This document shows positions 42,701-50,689 of a stretch of 50,689 nucleotides of DNA, piece after piece (within the stretch, counting starts at the first letter, position 1; every line of letters starts with the position of its first letter). The stretch lies in the NCBI RefSeq assembly GCF_000298235.1, contig NZ_BAHE01000059.1:1-50689 (forward strand), written 5' to 3'. This DNA comes from Gordonia namibiensis NBRC 108229. GTDB taxonomy: Bacteria; Actinomycetota; Actinomycetes; Mycobacteriales; Mycobacteriaceae. The notes beneath the pieces were generated by a model, which saw only the letters and a list, made by a program, of their open reading frames with translations, made no database searches and was not told where the DNA came from. The translations under genes and the position numbers were made by a program.

Positions 42701-43594
42701 GATCGGTTGCAGGACCGCGGCGTCGAGGAGTTCCAACACCCGCTGGACCGGCGGTAGGTCGTGTGCGCTCTGGCGCACACGCACCCGGATCGCACGGGTT
42801 GGCGTGGGGTCGACGATGGGGATCGCCACCACGCCCGCGGGCAGGTCGGTCAGAGCGAGCTGCGGTACCACCGTGAGGCCGACGCCGGCGGCGACGAAGC
42901 GGATCGCCGTCGGGTAGTCCTGTGTCTCGATGCTGAAGTCGGGGACGAAGCCGACGGATGTGCACGCGCTGAGGAGTGCTTGACGGCACGGGCCGCGCGC
43001 GACGTCGTTGTCGACCCAGGGCACCTGGGACAGCTCCCGCAGAGTCACCGAGTCGTACTCCGTCCACGCCGAATCAGTCGGAACCACAGCGTGATACGGG
43101 TCTGAGGTCAGCGGCCGACTGAAGAAGCCGGCGGGGTCCGGAACGGGTCGCTCGGTGTCCTCGACGTAGATCTCCACATCCGGCGAGGCCGTGGCCGCCG
43201 AGACGAGCTCGATGAGTCGCAGATCGAGGCGCAGACCGGGGAACTCCCGCGAGATCGTGGCCACGATCGGCGGAATCCAGGCGGCCCCCGCGGAAGCGAA
43301 GTAGTTCATGCGCAACTGCCCGAGCCGCCCGTCGCGTAGTTCCGAGATCAGCCCGTCCACCCGGGACAGTTCCTCGAACACCCCCTCGGATTCGGCAGCG
43401 AGGATGGTGCCGGCCTCGGTGGGCACGATGCCGCGTCCATCACGTTCCACCAGGGTCAATCCGGTCTCGCGCTGAAGGGCGGCGATGTGCTGGCTCACCG
43501 CCGACGGCGTGTATCCCAGGGCGTTGGCCGCCCCGCCGATGGAACGCTCGCCGATGACCGAGCGCAGAACACGAAGCCGGTGGATGTCGACCAT
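42695..43594 (-). CDS. LysR-family transcriptional regulator
   Basis: A 299-residue LTTR. The N-terminal winged HTH (IHRLRVLRSVIGERSIGGAA, then ALGYTPSAVSQHIAALQRET) is followed by a linker helix and a two-lobed periplasmic-binding-type effector domain (about 90-290). ATG 43594 puts the HTH at the very start, as is usual; earlier in-frame codons give an unlikely leader. It diverges from the EamA transporter gene with 83 bp between starts, the classic layout for an LTTR controlling its neighbour in response to a transported small molecule. Confidence 0.9.
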   Translation of the reverse strand: MVDIHRLRVLRSVIGERSIGGAANALGYTPSAVSQHIAALQRETGLTLVERDGRGIVPTEAGTILAAESEGVFEELSRVDGLISELRDGRLGQLRMNYFASAGAAWIPPIVATISREFPGLRLDLRLIELVSAATASPDVEIYVEDTERPVPDPAGFFSRPLTSDPYHAVVPTDSAWTEYDSVTLRELSQVPWVDNDVARGPCRQALLSACTSVGFVPDFSIETQDYPTAIRFVAAGVGLTVVPQLALTDLPAGVVAIPIVDPTPTRAIRVRVRQSAHDLPPVQRVLELLDAAVLQPIS

Positions 43595-43638
43595 GAGATT
43601 GACGATACAGCCGGACTTAACAAACCGGTAGAAACTTT

Positions 43639-43654
43639 CACTTGTCCTGAAGTG
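43639..43654. promoter_or_regulatory. candidate LysR binding box
   Basis: CACTT-N6-AAGTG inverted repeat in the LysR/EamA divergent promoter, 23 nt before the EamA start. An LTTR site usually has a T-N11-A core; this is only an approximate match. Confidence 0.4.
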
Positions 43655-43677
43655 GTTCATGCCGGACTCTGATTGAC

Positions 43678-44733
43678 ATGACCTCGCGCCCCTCGTCCCC
43701 GGCCCCTCTCGGTGTCCCGCTCCCGGCGTTGGCTGCCCTCATCACCGTGGTGCTGTGGGCGTCGGCGTTCGTGGGCATCCGGGCGCTGGGCGACTCCTTC
43801 TCACCGGGGGCGATGGCGTTCCTGCGATTGCTCGCGGCGGTCCTCCCGCTCACGGTCATCATGCTGGTGGTGCGTTTGCGGCGACGCAGCACCGCCGACG
43901 ACCGTCCACTGACCCCCTGGCTTCCACGTGGACGCGCCTTGATGTTGGTCATCGCATACGGCGTCGCCTGGTTCGCCGGCTACACCATCCTGCTGAACTG
44001 GGCCGAACAGCATCTCGACGCCGGGACGGCGGCGCTCCTGGTGAACCTGGCCCCGATCCTCGTCGCCGTCGCTGCTGGTCTCTTCTTCGGCGAGGGGTTC
44101 CCGCGGCATCTGGTGATCGGCATGACGATCGCGTTCGCCGGCGTCGTGCTGATCGCCACGGGAGGTTCCGCCACCGCCGACGCACATGCCGACTGGCTCG
44201 GGGTGCTCCTCGGGATCGCTGCCGCGGTGCTCTACGCCTCGGGCGTCCTCATCCAGAAGTCCGCGCTCCGTTCCGTCGACGCGTTGACCGCGACCTGGCT
44301 CGGTGCGGTCGCGGGTCTCGTCGCAACGCTCCCGTTCGCGCCGGCTGCCGTCGCCGAACTCGCGCACGCCGATGCCTCCGCGATCGCCGCGGTGATCTAC
44401 CTCGGGGTCGGGCCCACCGCGATCGCGTTCTCGACGTGGGCGTATGCGCTCGCCCGCACCGATGCCGGCGCCATGGCCGCGACCACCCTCGTGGTCCCGG
44501 CGATCGTCATCCTGATGTCCTGGGCTCTGCTGGACGAACTGCCGACCGGCGTCGGGATCGTCGGCGGCGTGATGTGCATCGGTGGTGTCGCGATCGCCCG
44601 TCAGTTGCTGCCGCGCAGCCGCCGGGGCGGCCGTGTCGACGGCCCTCGTCCGCACCCGGTGAACGACGAGGCGCTCGGTTCGGACCTCGAGTCGGAACCC
44701 CGTGTCGCCGGCAGAAGCGGGAGTTCCACGTAG
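43678..44733 (+). CDS. EamA/DMT-family transporter
   Basis: A 351-residue transporter with ten helices in two EamA repeats (about 15-155 and 175-310). Diagnostic segments are VLWASAFVGIRAL, then FLRLLAAVLPL, NLAPILVAVAAGLFFGE, and in the second half YLGVGPTAIAFSTWAYAL. A polar tail of about 40 residues follows. These proteins export amino acids or other metabolites. ATG start. Likely regulated by the divergent LysR protein. Confidence 0.88.
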   Translation: MTSRPSSPAPLGVPLPALAALITVVLWASAFVGIRALGDSFSPGAMAFLRLLAAVLPLTVIMLVVRLRRRSTADDRPLTPWLPRGRALMLVIAYGVAWFAGYTILLNWAEQHLDAGTAALLVNLAPILVAVAAGLFFGEGFPRHLVIGMTIAFAGVVLIATGGSATADAHADWLGVLLGIAAAVLYASGVLIQKSALRSVDALTATWLGAVAGLVATLPFAPAAVAELAHADASAIAAVIYLGVGPTAIAFSTWAYALARTDAGAMAATTLVVPAIVILMSWALLDELPTGVGIVGGVMCIGGVAIARQLLPRSRRGGRVDGPRPHPVNDEALGSDLESEPRVAGRSGSST

Positions 44734-44817
44734 CGCCACCGATGCAAAGTGGCGATTCTTCTTCGACAACGGCGACCAGGACGGTCACGCCCCATCCCGA
44801 TTCGATAAGTTCTCCGC

Positions 44818-45375
44818 ATGGATCGTGACCGCATGGTGGACGTCGGAGTGGGACTCGTCTCCCGCTTCGGTGCCAAGACGTTGAGTCTGACGTCCGTGGC
44901 GCGTCACGCAGGTGTCGCCCGGGCCACCGCCTACCGCATGTTCGGTGGACGGAATGCGCTGGTCGCGGCAATCGTCGACCGTGAGGTCTCCCTGCTGCGC
45001 GTGAAGCTACGGGAGTGGTCGGCCTCCGCACCCGATGCCGCGGGCAAAGTTCGGGCACAGGTCGTGAACGTGCTGCCCTACATCCGTGAGCACGAGGCGC
45101 TGCAGTACGTGCTGCGGAAGGAGCCCGAGGAGATCGTGCGGGCGCTGGTCGCGACGAGCGACTCGTCGGGTCCCACCCTCATCCACCAGATCGTCGACCA
45201 GACGCTGCCCGATCTCGATCCGCAGATCCGGGATCAGCTGGTCCCGGACCCGCGCGGGGCCGCGGAGTTCCTGGTGCGGACGATCTACTCGCTGATGCTC
45301 ATCCCGGACAGTTCGCTCACCGACGAGCAGATCGCCGACCTCGTCGTACGGGCGGTCGTCAAGAACGAGGAGTGA
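44818..45375 (+). CDS. TetR-family regulator
   Basis: A 185-residue regulator. The HTH is short at the N-terminus (DVGVGLVSRFGAKTLSLTSV, then ARHAGVARATAYRMFGGRNAL). The C-terminal helical domain includes REHEALQYVLRKEPEEIV. GATAAG at about 44803 lies close to the ATG, consistent with a leaderless or very short-leader mRNA. It ends 7 nt before the AGPS-like oxidase gene, so the two form an operon and the regulator probably controls that oxidase. Confidence 0.85.
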   Translation: MDRDRMVDVGVGLVSRFGAKTLSLTSVARHAGVARATAYRMFGGRNALVAAIVDREVSLLRVKLREWSASAPDAAGKVRAQVVNVLPYIREHEALQYVLRKEPEEIVRALVATSDSSGPTLIHQIVDQTLPDLDPQIRDQLVPDPRGAAEFLVRTIYSLMLIPDSSLTDEQIADLVVRAVVKNEE

Positions 45376-45382
45376 TCGCACG

Positions 45383-47029
45383 ATGACCGGGCAACAGGAG
45401 TCCACCGCGGACGAGACCGCGATCCCGGTCGTCGAGATGCGCCGGCCGCGCTGGGGCGACCCGGCCCGCGTCACGGAGCTACCCGCCGCCGCGGCCGCGC
45501 TGGCCGGTGACGCCGCCGAGGACCGGGGCGTCGCTCCGGAGGCGGTCACCCCGCCCGCGCCGACCCTGCCGTCCGCGGTGCGCGCCGACCTCGAGGCCCT
45601 CGTCGGCGCCCAACACGTCGTCGGCTCCGACGACGCACGCATCCAGCACACCCGGGGCTATTCGACGCCCGACCTGCTGCGGCTGCGCAACGGCGATGCC
45701 TCCGACGCCCCGGACGTGGTGATCTATCCCGTCGATCACGACGAGGTCGTGCGAATCCTGCAGATCTGTGCCGAGGCTAAGGTCGCGGTCGTGCCGTTCA
45801 CCGGCGGGACCTCGGTCGTGGGCGGTCTCACCCCCGATCGTGCCGGGTTCGACGGCGTGGTCAGCCTCGACCTCCGTCGGCTCGACCGTCTCGTCGAGAT
45901 CGACGAGATCTCCCGCATCGCCACCCTCCAGGCCGGCCTTCGGGGGAGTGCCGCCGAATCGCTTCTGCGCGAGCAGGGCTGGACGCTCGGCCACTTCCCG
46001 CAGTCCTACGAGGGTGCTGGGATCGGTGGCTACGCGGCGACCCGGTCGGCGGGTCAGTCGTCGGCGGGTTTCGGCCGCTTCGACGAGATGGTCGAGGGAA
46101 TTGTGCTCGCAACTCCCCGCGGCACCATCGAGGTCGGATCGGCACCCCGGTCCGCGGCCGGCCCCGACCTCCGCCAGCTGATCCTCGGCTCCGAAGGCGC
46201 CTTCGGCGTCATCACCAGCGTTCGCGTGCGTGTCCGTCCCGCCCCGAAGACCCGGATCTTCGACGGCTGGCGGTTCGCCTCCTTCGCCGACGGTGCGACC
46301 GCGCTGCGACGCCTCGCCCAGGACGGCCCGCTGCCCACGGTCATCCGCCTGTCCGACGAGGTCGAGACCGCGATCAATCTCGCCGATCCTGCTCAGCTCG
46401 GCGGCGATTCGACGGGCTGCCTCGTGGTCACGGGGTATGAGGGCGAGGAGCGCGAGGTGCTCCGACGCCGCGACGCCGCATCGGAGGTGCTCGTCGACGC
46501 CGGTGGCACGGCGCTCGGAGCGGGACCCGGAGAATCTTGGCGCACAGGACGTTTCGCGGGCCCCTACCTGCGCGATCCACTCCTCGACGCCGGTGTGCTG
46601 GTCGAGACGCTGGAGACGGTCACCTACTGGTCGAAGCTGCACGAGCTGCGCGCCTCGGTCACCGCCGCGATCACCGACACGTTGACCGGCGCCGGAAGCG
46701 GAGCGAGCGGGCCGAATGTCACCGCGTCGGGCACACCGCCGCTGGTCATGTGCCACGTCAGCCACGTCTACTCTTCTGGTGCCTCGCTGTACTTCACCGT
46801 GGTCGCACCGTTCGGCGCCGACCCGATCGCGGAGTGGGCGGCGGCGAAAACCGCGGCGAACGACGCGATCCGGGCCGCCGGCGCGAGCATCACTCATCAT
46901 CACGCCATCGGCCGCGACCATCGCGACGCCTACCACGACGAGATCGGCCCGCTGGCGCTCGAGGCCTTGCGTGCGGTGAAGGCAGCCGTCGATCCCGACG
47001 GCATCTGCAATCCCGGCATCCTGATCTGA
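45383..47029 (+). CDS. FAD-binding oxidase, alkylglycerone-phosphate synthase-like
   Basis: A 548-residue VAO/PCMH-family flavoenzyme. FAD motifs are VVPFTGGTSVVGGL (about 135-148) and GHFPQSYEGAGIGGYAATRS with AGQSSAGFGR after it (about 203-233), which closely resemble alkyl-dihydroxyacetonephosphate synthase. The C-terminal active loop HHHAIGRDHR and the end DPDGICNPGIL also match that family. True AGPS would exchange an acyl for an alkyl chain on DHAP in ether-lipid synthesis; a D-lactate/2-hydroxyacid dehydrogenase role is the alternative. A variable N-terminal tail of about 60 residues precedes the fold. Operon with the TetR gene. Confidence 0.85.
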   Translation: MTGQQESTADETAIPVVEMRRPRWGDPARVTELPAAAAALAGDAAEDRGVAPEAVTPPAPTLPSAVRADLEALVGAQHVVGSDDARIQHTRGYSTPDLLRLRNGDASDAPDVVIYPVDHDEVVRILQICAEAKVAVVPFTGGTSVVGGLTPDRAGFDGVVSLDLRRLDRLVEIDEISRIATLQAGLRGSAAESLLREQGWTLGHFPQSYEGAGIGGYAATRSAGQSSAGFGRFDEMVEGIVLATPRGTIEVGSAPRSAAGPDLRQLILGSEGAFGVITSVRVRVRPAPKTRIFDGWRFASFADGATALRRLAQDGPLPTVIRLSDEVETAINLADPAQLGGDSTGCLVVTGYEGEEREVLRRRDAASEVLVDAGGTALGAGPGESWRTGRFAGPYLRDPLLDAGVLVETLETVTYWSKLHELRASVTAAITDTLTGAGSGASGPNVTASGTPPLVMCHVSHVYSSGASLYFTVVAPFGADPIAEWAAAKTAANDAIRAAGASITHHHAIGRDHRDAYHDEIGPLALEALRAVKAAVDPDGICNPGILI

Positions 47030-47057
47030 ATCCCGGGGCGCCACTATGCTGGGGCGC

Positions 47058-49229
47058 ATGGCCACCGACGCTGCCGTTACCGACCCCGCCGCTGGAGATC
47101 GAACCACCGGGGACGGAGGTGGTGCGGATGAGTCGACGACCAGCATCTATCTCGCGTCAGCCGAAGGGGAGACCGGGAAATCGGTGGTGGCGCTGGGGCT
47201 GTTGGCGCTGCTCGCGGCGACCGGCGGCCGGGTCGGCGTCTTCCGCCCGATCATCCGTGCCAACGGCGACGCGCGGGACCCGCTGCTCGACCTCCTGATC
47301 GACTACGACTCGGTGGACGTGCCCTACGAGGACTGCCTGGGCGTGACCTACGAGCAGGTCCACGAGGATCCTGACGCCGCCATCGGTGAGATCGTCGCCC
47401 GATTCCATGCGCTGGCAACGCACTGCGACCGCGTCGTGATCGTCGGTTCGGACTACACCGACGTCGGAACCCCGTCGGAGCTGAGCTTCAACGCACGCAT
47501 CGCCGCCAATCTGTCGGCCCCGATGGTGATCGCGCTGAAGGCCAACGACCGGTCTCCCGACGAGATCGCCGATCTCGCCGCGGGGTTGGTGTCCGAGGTC
47601 GGCGCCGCCCACGCCACCCCGATCGCGATCGTGGCGAACCGCTGCGATCCGGACCGACTCGACGAGATCCGGACGACGCTGCGCCGCATCGGGGTGCCGA
47701 GTCTGTGCCTCCCCGAGGAGCCGATCCTGTTCGCTCCCACCATGGCCGAATTGAAGGAGGCGCTCGGCGCCACCATGTACAGCGGCGACGAGGAGCTCCT
47801 CGACCACGAGGCGTTGCGGGTGATGGTGGGCGGCATGACCGTCGAACACATCCTGGAACGTCTCACCGACGGCACGGTCGTGATCACCCCCGCCGACCGC
47901 TCCGACGTCCTCCTGGCACTCGTGAATGCCAATACGGCGCACGGCTTCCCGCGACTGTCGGGCATCATCCTCAATGGCGGGCTCAAACCACACCCGATGA
48001 TTGAGGCCCTCGTGAGCGGGCTCAAGCCGACGCTGCCGATCATCAGCTGCCCGCACGGCACCTACGACACCGCGCGGACCGCGGCCCACACCCGTGGCCG
48101 ACTCAACGCCGGATCGGCTCGCAAGATCGAGGCGGCGCTGTCGCTGATGGAGACCTACGTCGATCCCGAGGTAGTCATGCGCAACCTCAATGTCGACGTC
48201 CCGTCGGTCGTCACTCCGCAGATGTTCGAGTACCGCCTCATCTCCCGGGCACGGGCGCAGCGCAAGCACATAGTGCTCCCCGAGGGCGGCGACGATCGCA
48301 TCCTGCGGGCGGCGAGCAGACTCCTCCGCCGCGGCGTCGCCGATCTGACACTGCTCGGCGACCCGGATGCCGTGCAGGCGAGGGCGATCGAACTCGGCCT
48401 GGACCTCGCAGAGGCCACCGTCATCGACCCGGCCACTTCGGAGTATCTGGACGAGTTCGCCCGGATCTACACCGATCTGCGCAAGCACAAGGGCATGGAT
48501 CTCGAACGCGCACAGGAGAAGATGCTCGACGTCTCCTACTTCGGCACCATGATGGTGCACACCGGGCGCGCCGACGGGATGGTGTCGGGTGCGGCCCACA
48601 CGACCGCCCACACCATCCGGCCGGCCTTCGAGATCATCAAGACCAAGCCGGGGGTCTCCACGGTGTCGAGTGTGTTCTTCATGTGCCTGGCCGACACGGT
48701 TCTCGCCTATGGTGATTGCGCGATCGTGCCCGACCCCACCGACGAACAACTCGCCGACATCGCCATCTCGTCGGCCGAGACGTCGGCGGCCTTCGGCATC
48801 GAGCCGCGAGTGGCGATGCTGTCGTACTCCACCGGCACCTCCGGCTCGGGAGCGGACGTCGAAAAGGTCAAGACCGCAACCGGCCTCGTCCGGCAGCGCG
48901 CGCCCGAGCTCCTCGTCGAGGGGCCCATCCAGTACGACGCGGCGGTCGAACCGTCGGTCGCGGCTACCAAGATGCCCGACTCCTCGGTCGCCGGCCGGGC
49001 CACCGTCCTGATCTTCCCCGACCTCAACACCGGCAACAACACCTACAAGGCGGTGCAGCGCAGCGCCGGTGCCGTCGCGATCGGGCCGGTCCTGCAGGGC
49101 CTCAACAAGCCGATCAACGACCTCAGCCGGGGCGCACTGGTGTCCGACATCGTCAACACGGTGGCCATCACCGCGATCCAGGCGCAGCAGGTCGACACTG
49201 ACACGGCCACCGTCGGAGACGCGCGGTGA
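47058..49229 (+). CDS. pta: phosphate acetyltransferase, long form
   Basis: A 723-residue three-domain Pta. An N-terminal BioD-like P-loop domain ([12 protein letters not shown]) is followed by a DRTGG domain (about 215-330) and the catalytic PTA_PTB domain (about 385-715) with VFPEGG-like [15 protein letters not shown] and [12 protein letters not shown]. It interconverts acetyl-CoA and acetyl-phosphate. ATG 47058 is used because TATGCT just upstream looks like a -10 element; ATG 47046 would add four residues. Its stop overlaps the ackA GTG (GTGA). Confidence 0.93.
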   Translation: MATDAAVTDPAAGDRTTGDGGGADESTTSIYLASAEGETGKSVVALGLLALLAATGGRVGVFRPIIRANGDARDPLLDLLIDYDSVDVPYEDCLGVTYEQVHEDPDAAIGEIVARFHALATHCDRVVIVGSDYTDVGTPSELSFNARIAANLSAPMVIALKANDRSPDEIADLAAGLVSEVGAAHATPIAIVANRCDPDRLDEIRTTLRRIGVPSLCLPEEPILFAPTMAELKEALGATMYSGDEELLDHEALRVMVGGMTVEHILERLTDGTVVITPADRSDVLLALVNANTAHGFPRLSGIILNGGLKPHPMIEALVSGLKPTLPIISCPHGTYDTARTAAHTRGRLNAGSARKIEAALSLMETYVDPEVVMRNLNVDVPSVVTPQMFEYRLISRARAQRKHIVLPEGGDDRILRAASRLLRRGVADLTLLGDPDAVQARAIELGLDLAEATVIDPATSEYLDEFARIYTDLRKHKGMDLERAQEKMLDVSYFGTMMVHTGRADGMVSGAAHTTAHTIRPAFEIIKTKPGVSTVSSVFFMCLADTVLAYGDCAIVPDPTDEQLADIAISSAETSAAFGIEPRVAMLSYSTGTSGSGADVEKVKTATGLVRQRAPELLVEGPIQYDAAVEPSVAATKMPDSSVAGRATVLIFPDLNTGNNTYKAVQRSAGAVAIGPVLQGLNKPINDLSRGALVSDIVNTVAITAIQAQQVDTDTATVGDAR

Positions 49230-50446
49230 GCGCCGACACCGCCGGGGCGGTCCTCGTCTTCAACGCTGGCTCCTCGTCGCTGAAATATCAACTGGTACAG
49301 CCCGATACCGGAGTGGTGATCGCGGACGGGATCGCCGAACGCATCGGCGACGCCGGGTCGTCGATGACCCATGAGCAGAACGGGGAGACGGTCACCGAGT
49401 CGGTGCCGCTGCCCGACCATCTGACGGCGGTCCGGCGAGCCGAACAGTTCTTCGCCGACAACGGCACCGACCTCGTACACGCCGGACTCGCGGCCGTCGG
49501 GCACCGTGTGGTGCACGGCGGCCGGTCGTTCTACGAGCCGACCCTCGTCGACGACTGGGTCATCTCGGAGATCAAGCGGATCTCTACCCTTGCGCCGCTG
49601 CACAATCCGGCGAATCTGGTGGGCATCGAAGCGGCCCGGACCCTGCTCCCCGACGTGCCGTCGGTCGCGGTGTTCGACACGGCCTTTTTCCACGGGCTGC
49701 CGGCCGCGGCTGCGATCTACGCCATCGACCGCGAGGTGGCGGCCGAACACGCCATCCGGCGATACGGATTCCACGGCACCAGCCACGAGTACGTGTCGGG
49801 CCGCGTCGCGGAGTTCCTCGGCAAGGACCCCGCCGACCTCGACCAGATCGTGCTGCATCTCGGCAACGGAGCGTCGGCGTCGGCCATCTCGGGCGGACAA
49901 CCCGTCGACACCAGCATGGGAATGACCCCGCTGGAGGGGTTGGTGATGGGAACCCGCAGCGGCGACATCGACCCCGGCCTGGTGCTGCACCTCAACCGCG
50001 TGGCCAAGCTGTCCGTGGACGAGATCGACACCTTGCTGAACCAGAAGTCGGGGCTGCGAGGTCTATGCGGCGAGAACGACTTCCGTTCCATCACCGAACT
50101 GGTCGACGCCGGAGACGAGGACGCCCGCCGCGCCTACGACGTCTACATCCACCGGTTGCGGCACTACCTCGGCGCGTACACCTTCGGCCTCGACAAGCTC
50201 GACGCGATCACCTTCACCGCGGGCGTCGGCGAGAACTCGGCGCGTGTCCGGGCGGACGCGCTCGAAGGGCTGGAACGATTCGGGATCGTCCTCGACCCCG
50301 ACCGCAACGCCGCAGCCGACCGGTCGGCGCGTCGGATCTCCGCCGACGACAGCGCCGTCGACGTGCTGGTGGTCCCGACCAACGAGGAACTCGCCATCGC
50401 CCGGCAGTCGGCTGCGCTCGTGGCGGAGAGTTCGTCGGCCGAGTAG
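49226..50446 (+). CDS. ackA: acetate kinase
   Basis: A 406-residue ASKHA-fold kinase. Motifs: [11 protein letters not shown] at the N-terminus, GHRVVHGG (Arg), FDTAFF (catalytic Asp), [19 protein letters not shown] and [12 protein letters not shown]. It makes ATP and acetate from acetyl-phosphate together with Pta. The GTG start overlaps the pta stop by 4 nt, so expression is coupled. The final residues (SSAE) and the TAG stop lie inside the first copy of the 69-bp repeat array, so the native C-terminus may have been replaced. Confidence 0.95.
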   Translation: MSADTAGAVLVFNAGSSSLKYQLVQPDTGVVIADGIAERIGDAGSSMTHEQNGETVTESVPLPDHLTAVRRAEQFFADNGTDLVHAGLAAVGHRVVHGGRSFYEPTLVDDWVISEIKRISTLAPLHNPANLVGIEAARTLLPDVPSVAVFDTAFFHGLPAAAAIYAIDREVAAEHAIRRYGFHGTSHEYVSGRVAEFLGKDPADLDQIVLHLGNGASASAISGGQPVDTSMGMTPLEGLVMGTRSGDIDPGLVLHLNRVAKLSVDEIDTLLNQKSGLRGLCGENDFRSITELVDAGDEDARRAYDVYIHRLRHYLGAYTFGLDKLDAITFTAGVGENSARVRADALEGLERFGIVLDPDRNAAADRSARRISADDSAVDVLVVPTNEELAIARQSAALVAESSSAE

Positions 50447-50689
50447 TTGGTTTCGATACGGCTCGCCGCAAGCTCCTCGCCTACTCAACCAGCGATGGCT
50501 CCGTCGGCCGAGTAGTTGGTTTCGATACGGCTCGTCGCAAGCTCTTCGCCTACTCAACCAGCGATGGCTCCGTTGGCCGAGTAGTTGGTTTCGATACGGC
50601 TCGTCGCAAGCTCTTCGCCTACTCAACCAGCGATGCCTCCGTTGGCCGAGTGGTTGGTTTCGATACGGCTCGTCGCAAGCTCCTCGCCT
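50434..50689. repeat. Family B repeats, four tandem 69-bp units
   Basis: GAGTAGTTGG starts at 50441, 50510 and 50579, and a GAGTGG variant at 50648: an exact 69-bp period. Each unit holds GGTTTCGATACGGCTCG, a GCAAGCTC core and CTACTCAACC, whose ends pair (GAGTAG/CTACTC). Units differ by only a few bases. The array continues beyond the window. Confidence 0.92.

Noticed and set aside
47157..48749. 530-codon minus-strand open frame opposite pta
   Set aside because: Shadow of pta; no ribosome site or recognisable domain.
50063..50626. Minus-strand open frame encoding 23-residue repeats (EPYRNQLLG type)
   Set aside because: It arises because the 69-bp repeat is divisible by three and then runs antisense through ackA; composition is Arg-rich and there is no independent start signal.
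50434..50689. CRISPR-like array
   Set aside because: The 69-bp units are contiguous near-identical copies with no unique spacers and no cas genes.

Overview
The window reads as a chromosomal segment of a high-GC mycolic-acid actinobacterium, most likely Gordonia or a close relative in Mycobacteriales. Gene order over the first half follows the Mycobacterium tuberculosis Rv0224c-Rv0244c block: methyltransferase, glycosyltransferase, Rv0226c-type membrane protein, DUF3068 protein, acyltransferase, aftD, DUF2613 peptide, lpqI, TetR, htdX, fabG4, fadA2, fadE5. The far right end carries fgd, pta and ackA, which are also neighbours in mycobacteria. Genus and homologue names come from remembered synteny and protein family knowledge; no search was run.

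Layout. 1-13.6 kb: cell-envelope (arabinan/LAM-type) genes, with a CitE-like lyase, a flippase and an SRPBCC protein inserted into the mycobacterial order. 13.7-20.2 kb: universal stress protein, LpqI glycosidase, then a TetR gene followed by htdX-fabG4 facing fadA2. 20.5-26.1 kb: VanW-type protein, short-chain dehydrogenase, Pro-rich membrane protein, fadE5. 26.2-33.3 kb: secreted protein, endonuclease IV, a 71-aa hypothetical, PAP2 phosphatase, DUF6153 and DUF305 proteins, DUF4185 (GH183-type) protein, thioesterase, HdeD-like protein. 33.5-41.5 kb: Pls/PosA-type non-ribosomal peptide synthetase diverging from an HSL-family hydrolase, two small membrane proteins, ABC exporter. 41.6-50.4 kb: fgd, a LysR/EamA pair, a TetR/AGPS-like oxidase pair, pta-ackA.

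The strongest non-coding signal is a shared operator, TTACYNNNNRGTAA, found at exactly three places: upstream of the tetR gene, between fabG4 and fadA2, and upstream of fadE5. This suggests one TetR regulator governs a fatty-acid elongation/beta-oxidation set. The second signal is two families of palindromic intergenic repeats that sit at gene 3' ends. In places they have entered coding sequence: the stop codons of the acyltransferase and ackA lie inside repeat copies, and the AftD C-terminus is translated through one. A third oddity is aftD itself, whose conserved N-terminus extends upstream of any ATG, GTG or TTG codon.

No tRNA, rRNA, CRISPR array, transposase or prophage gene was seen.
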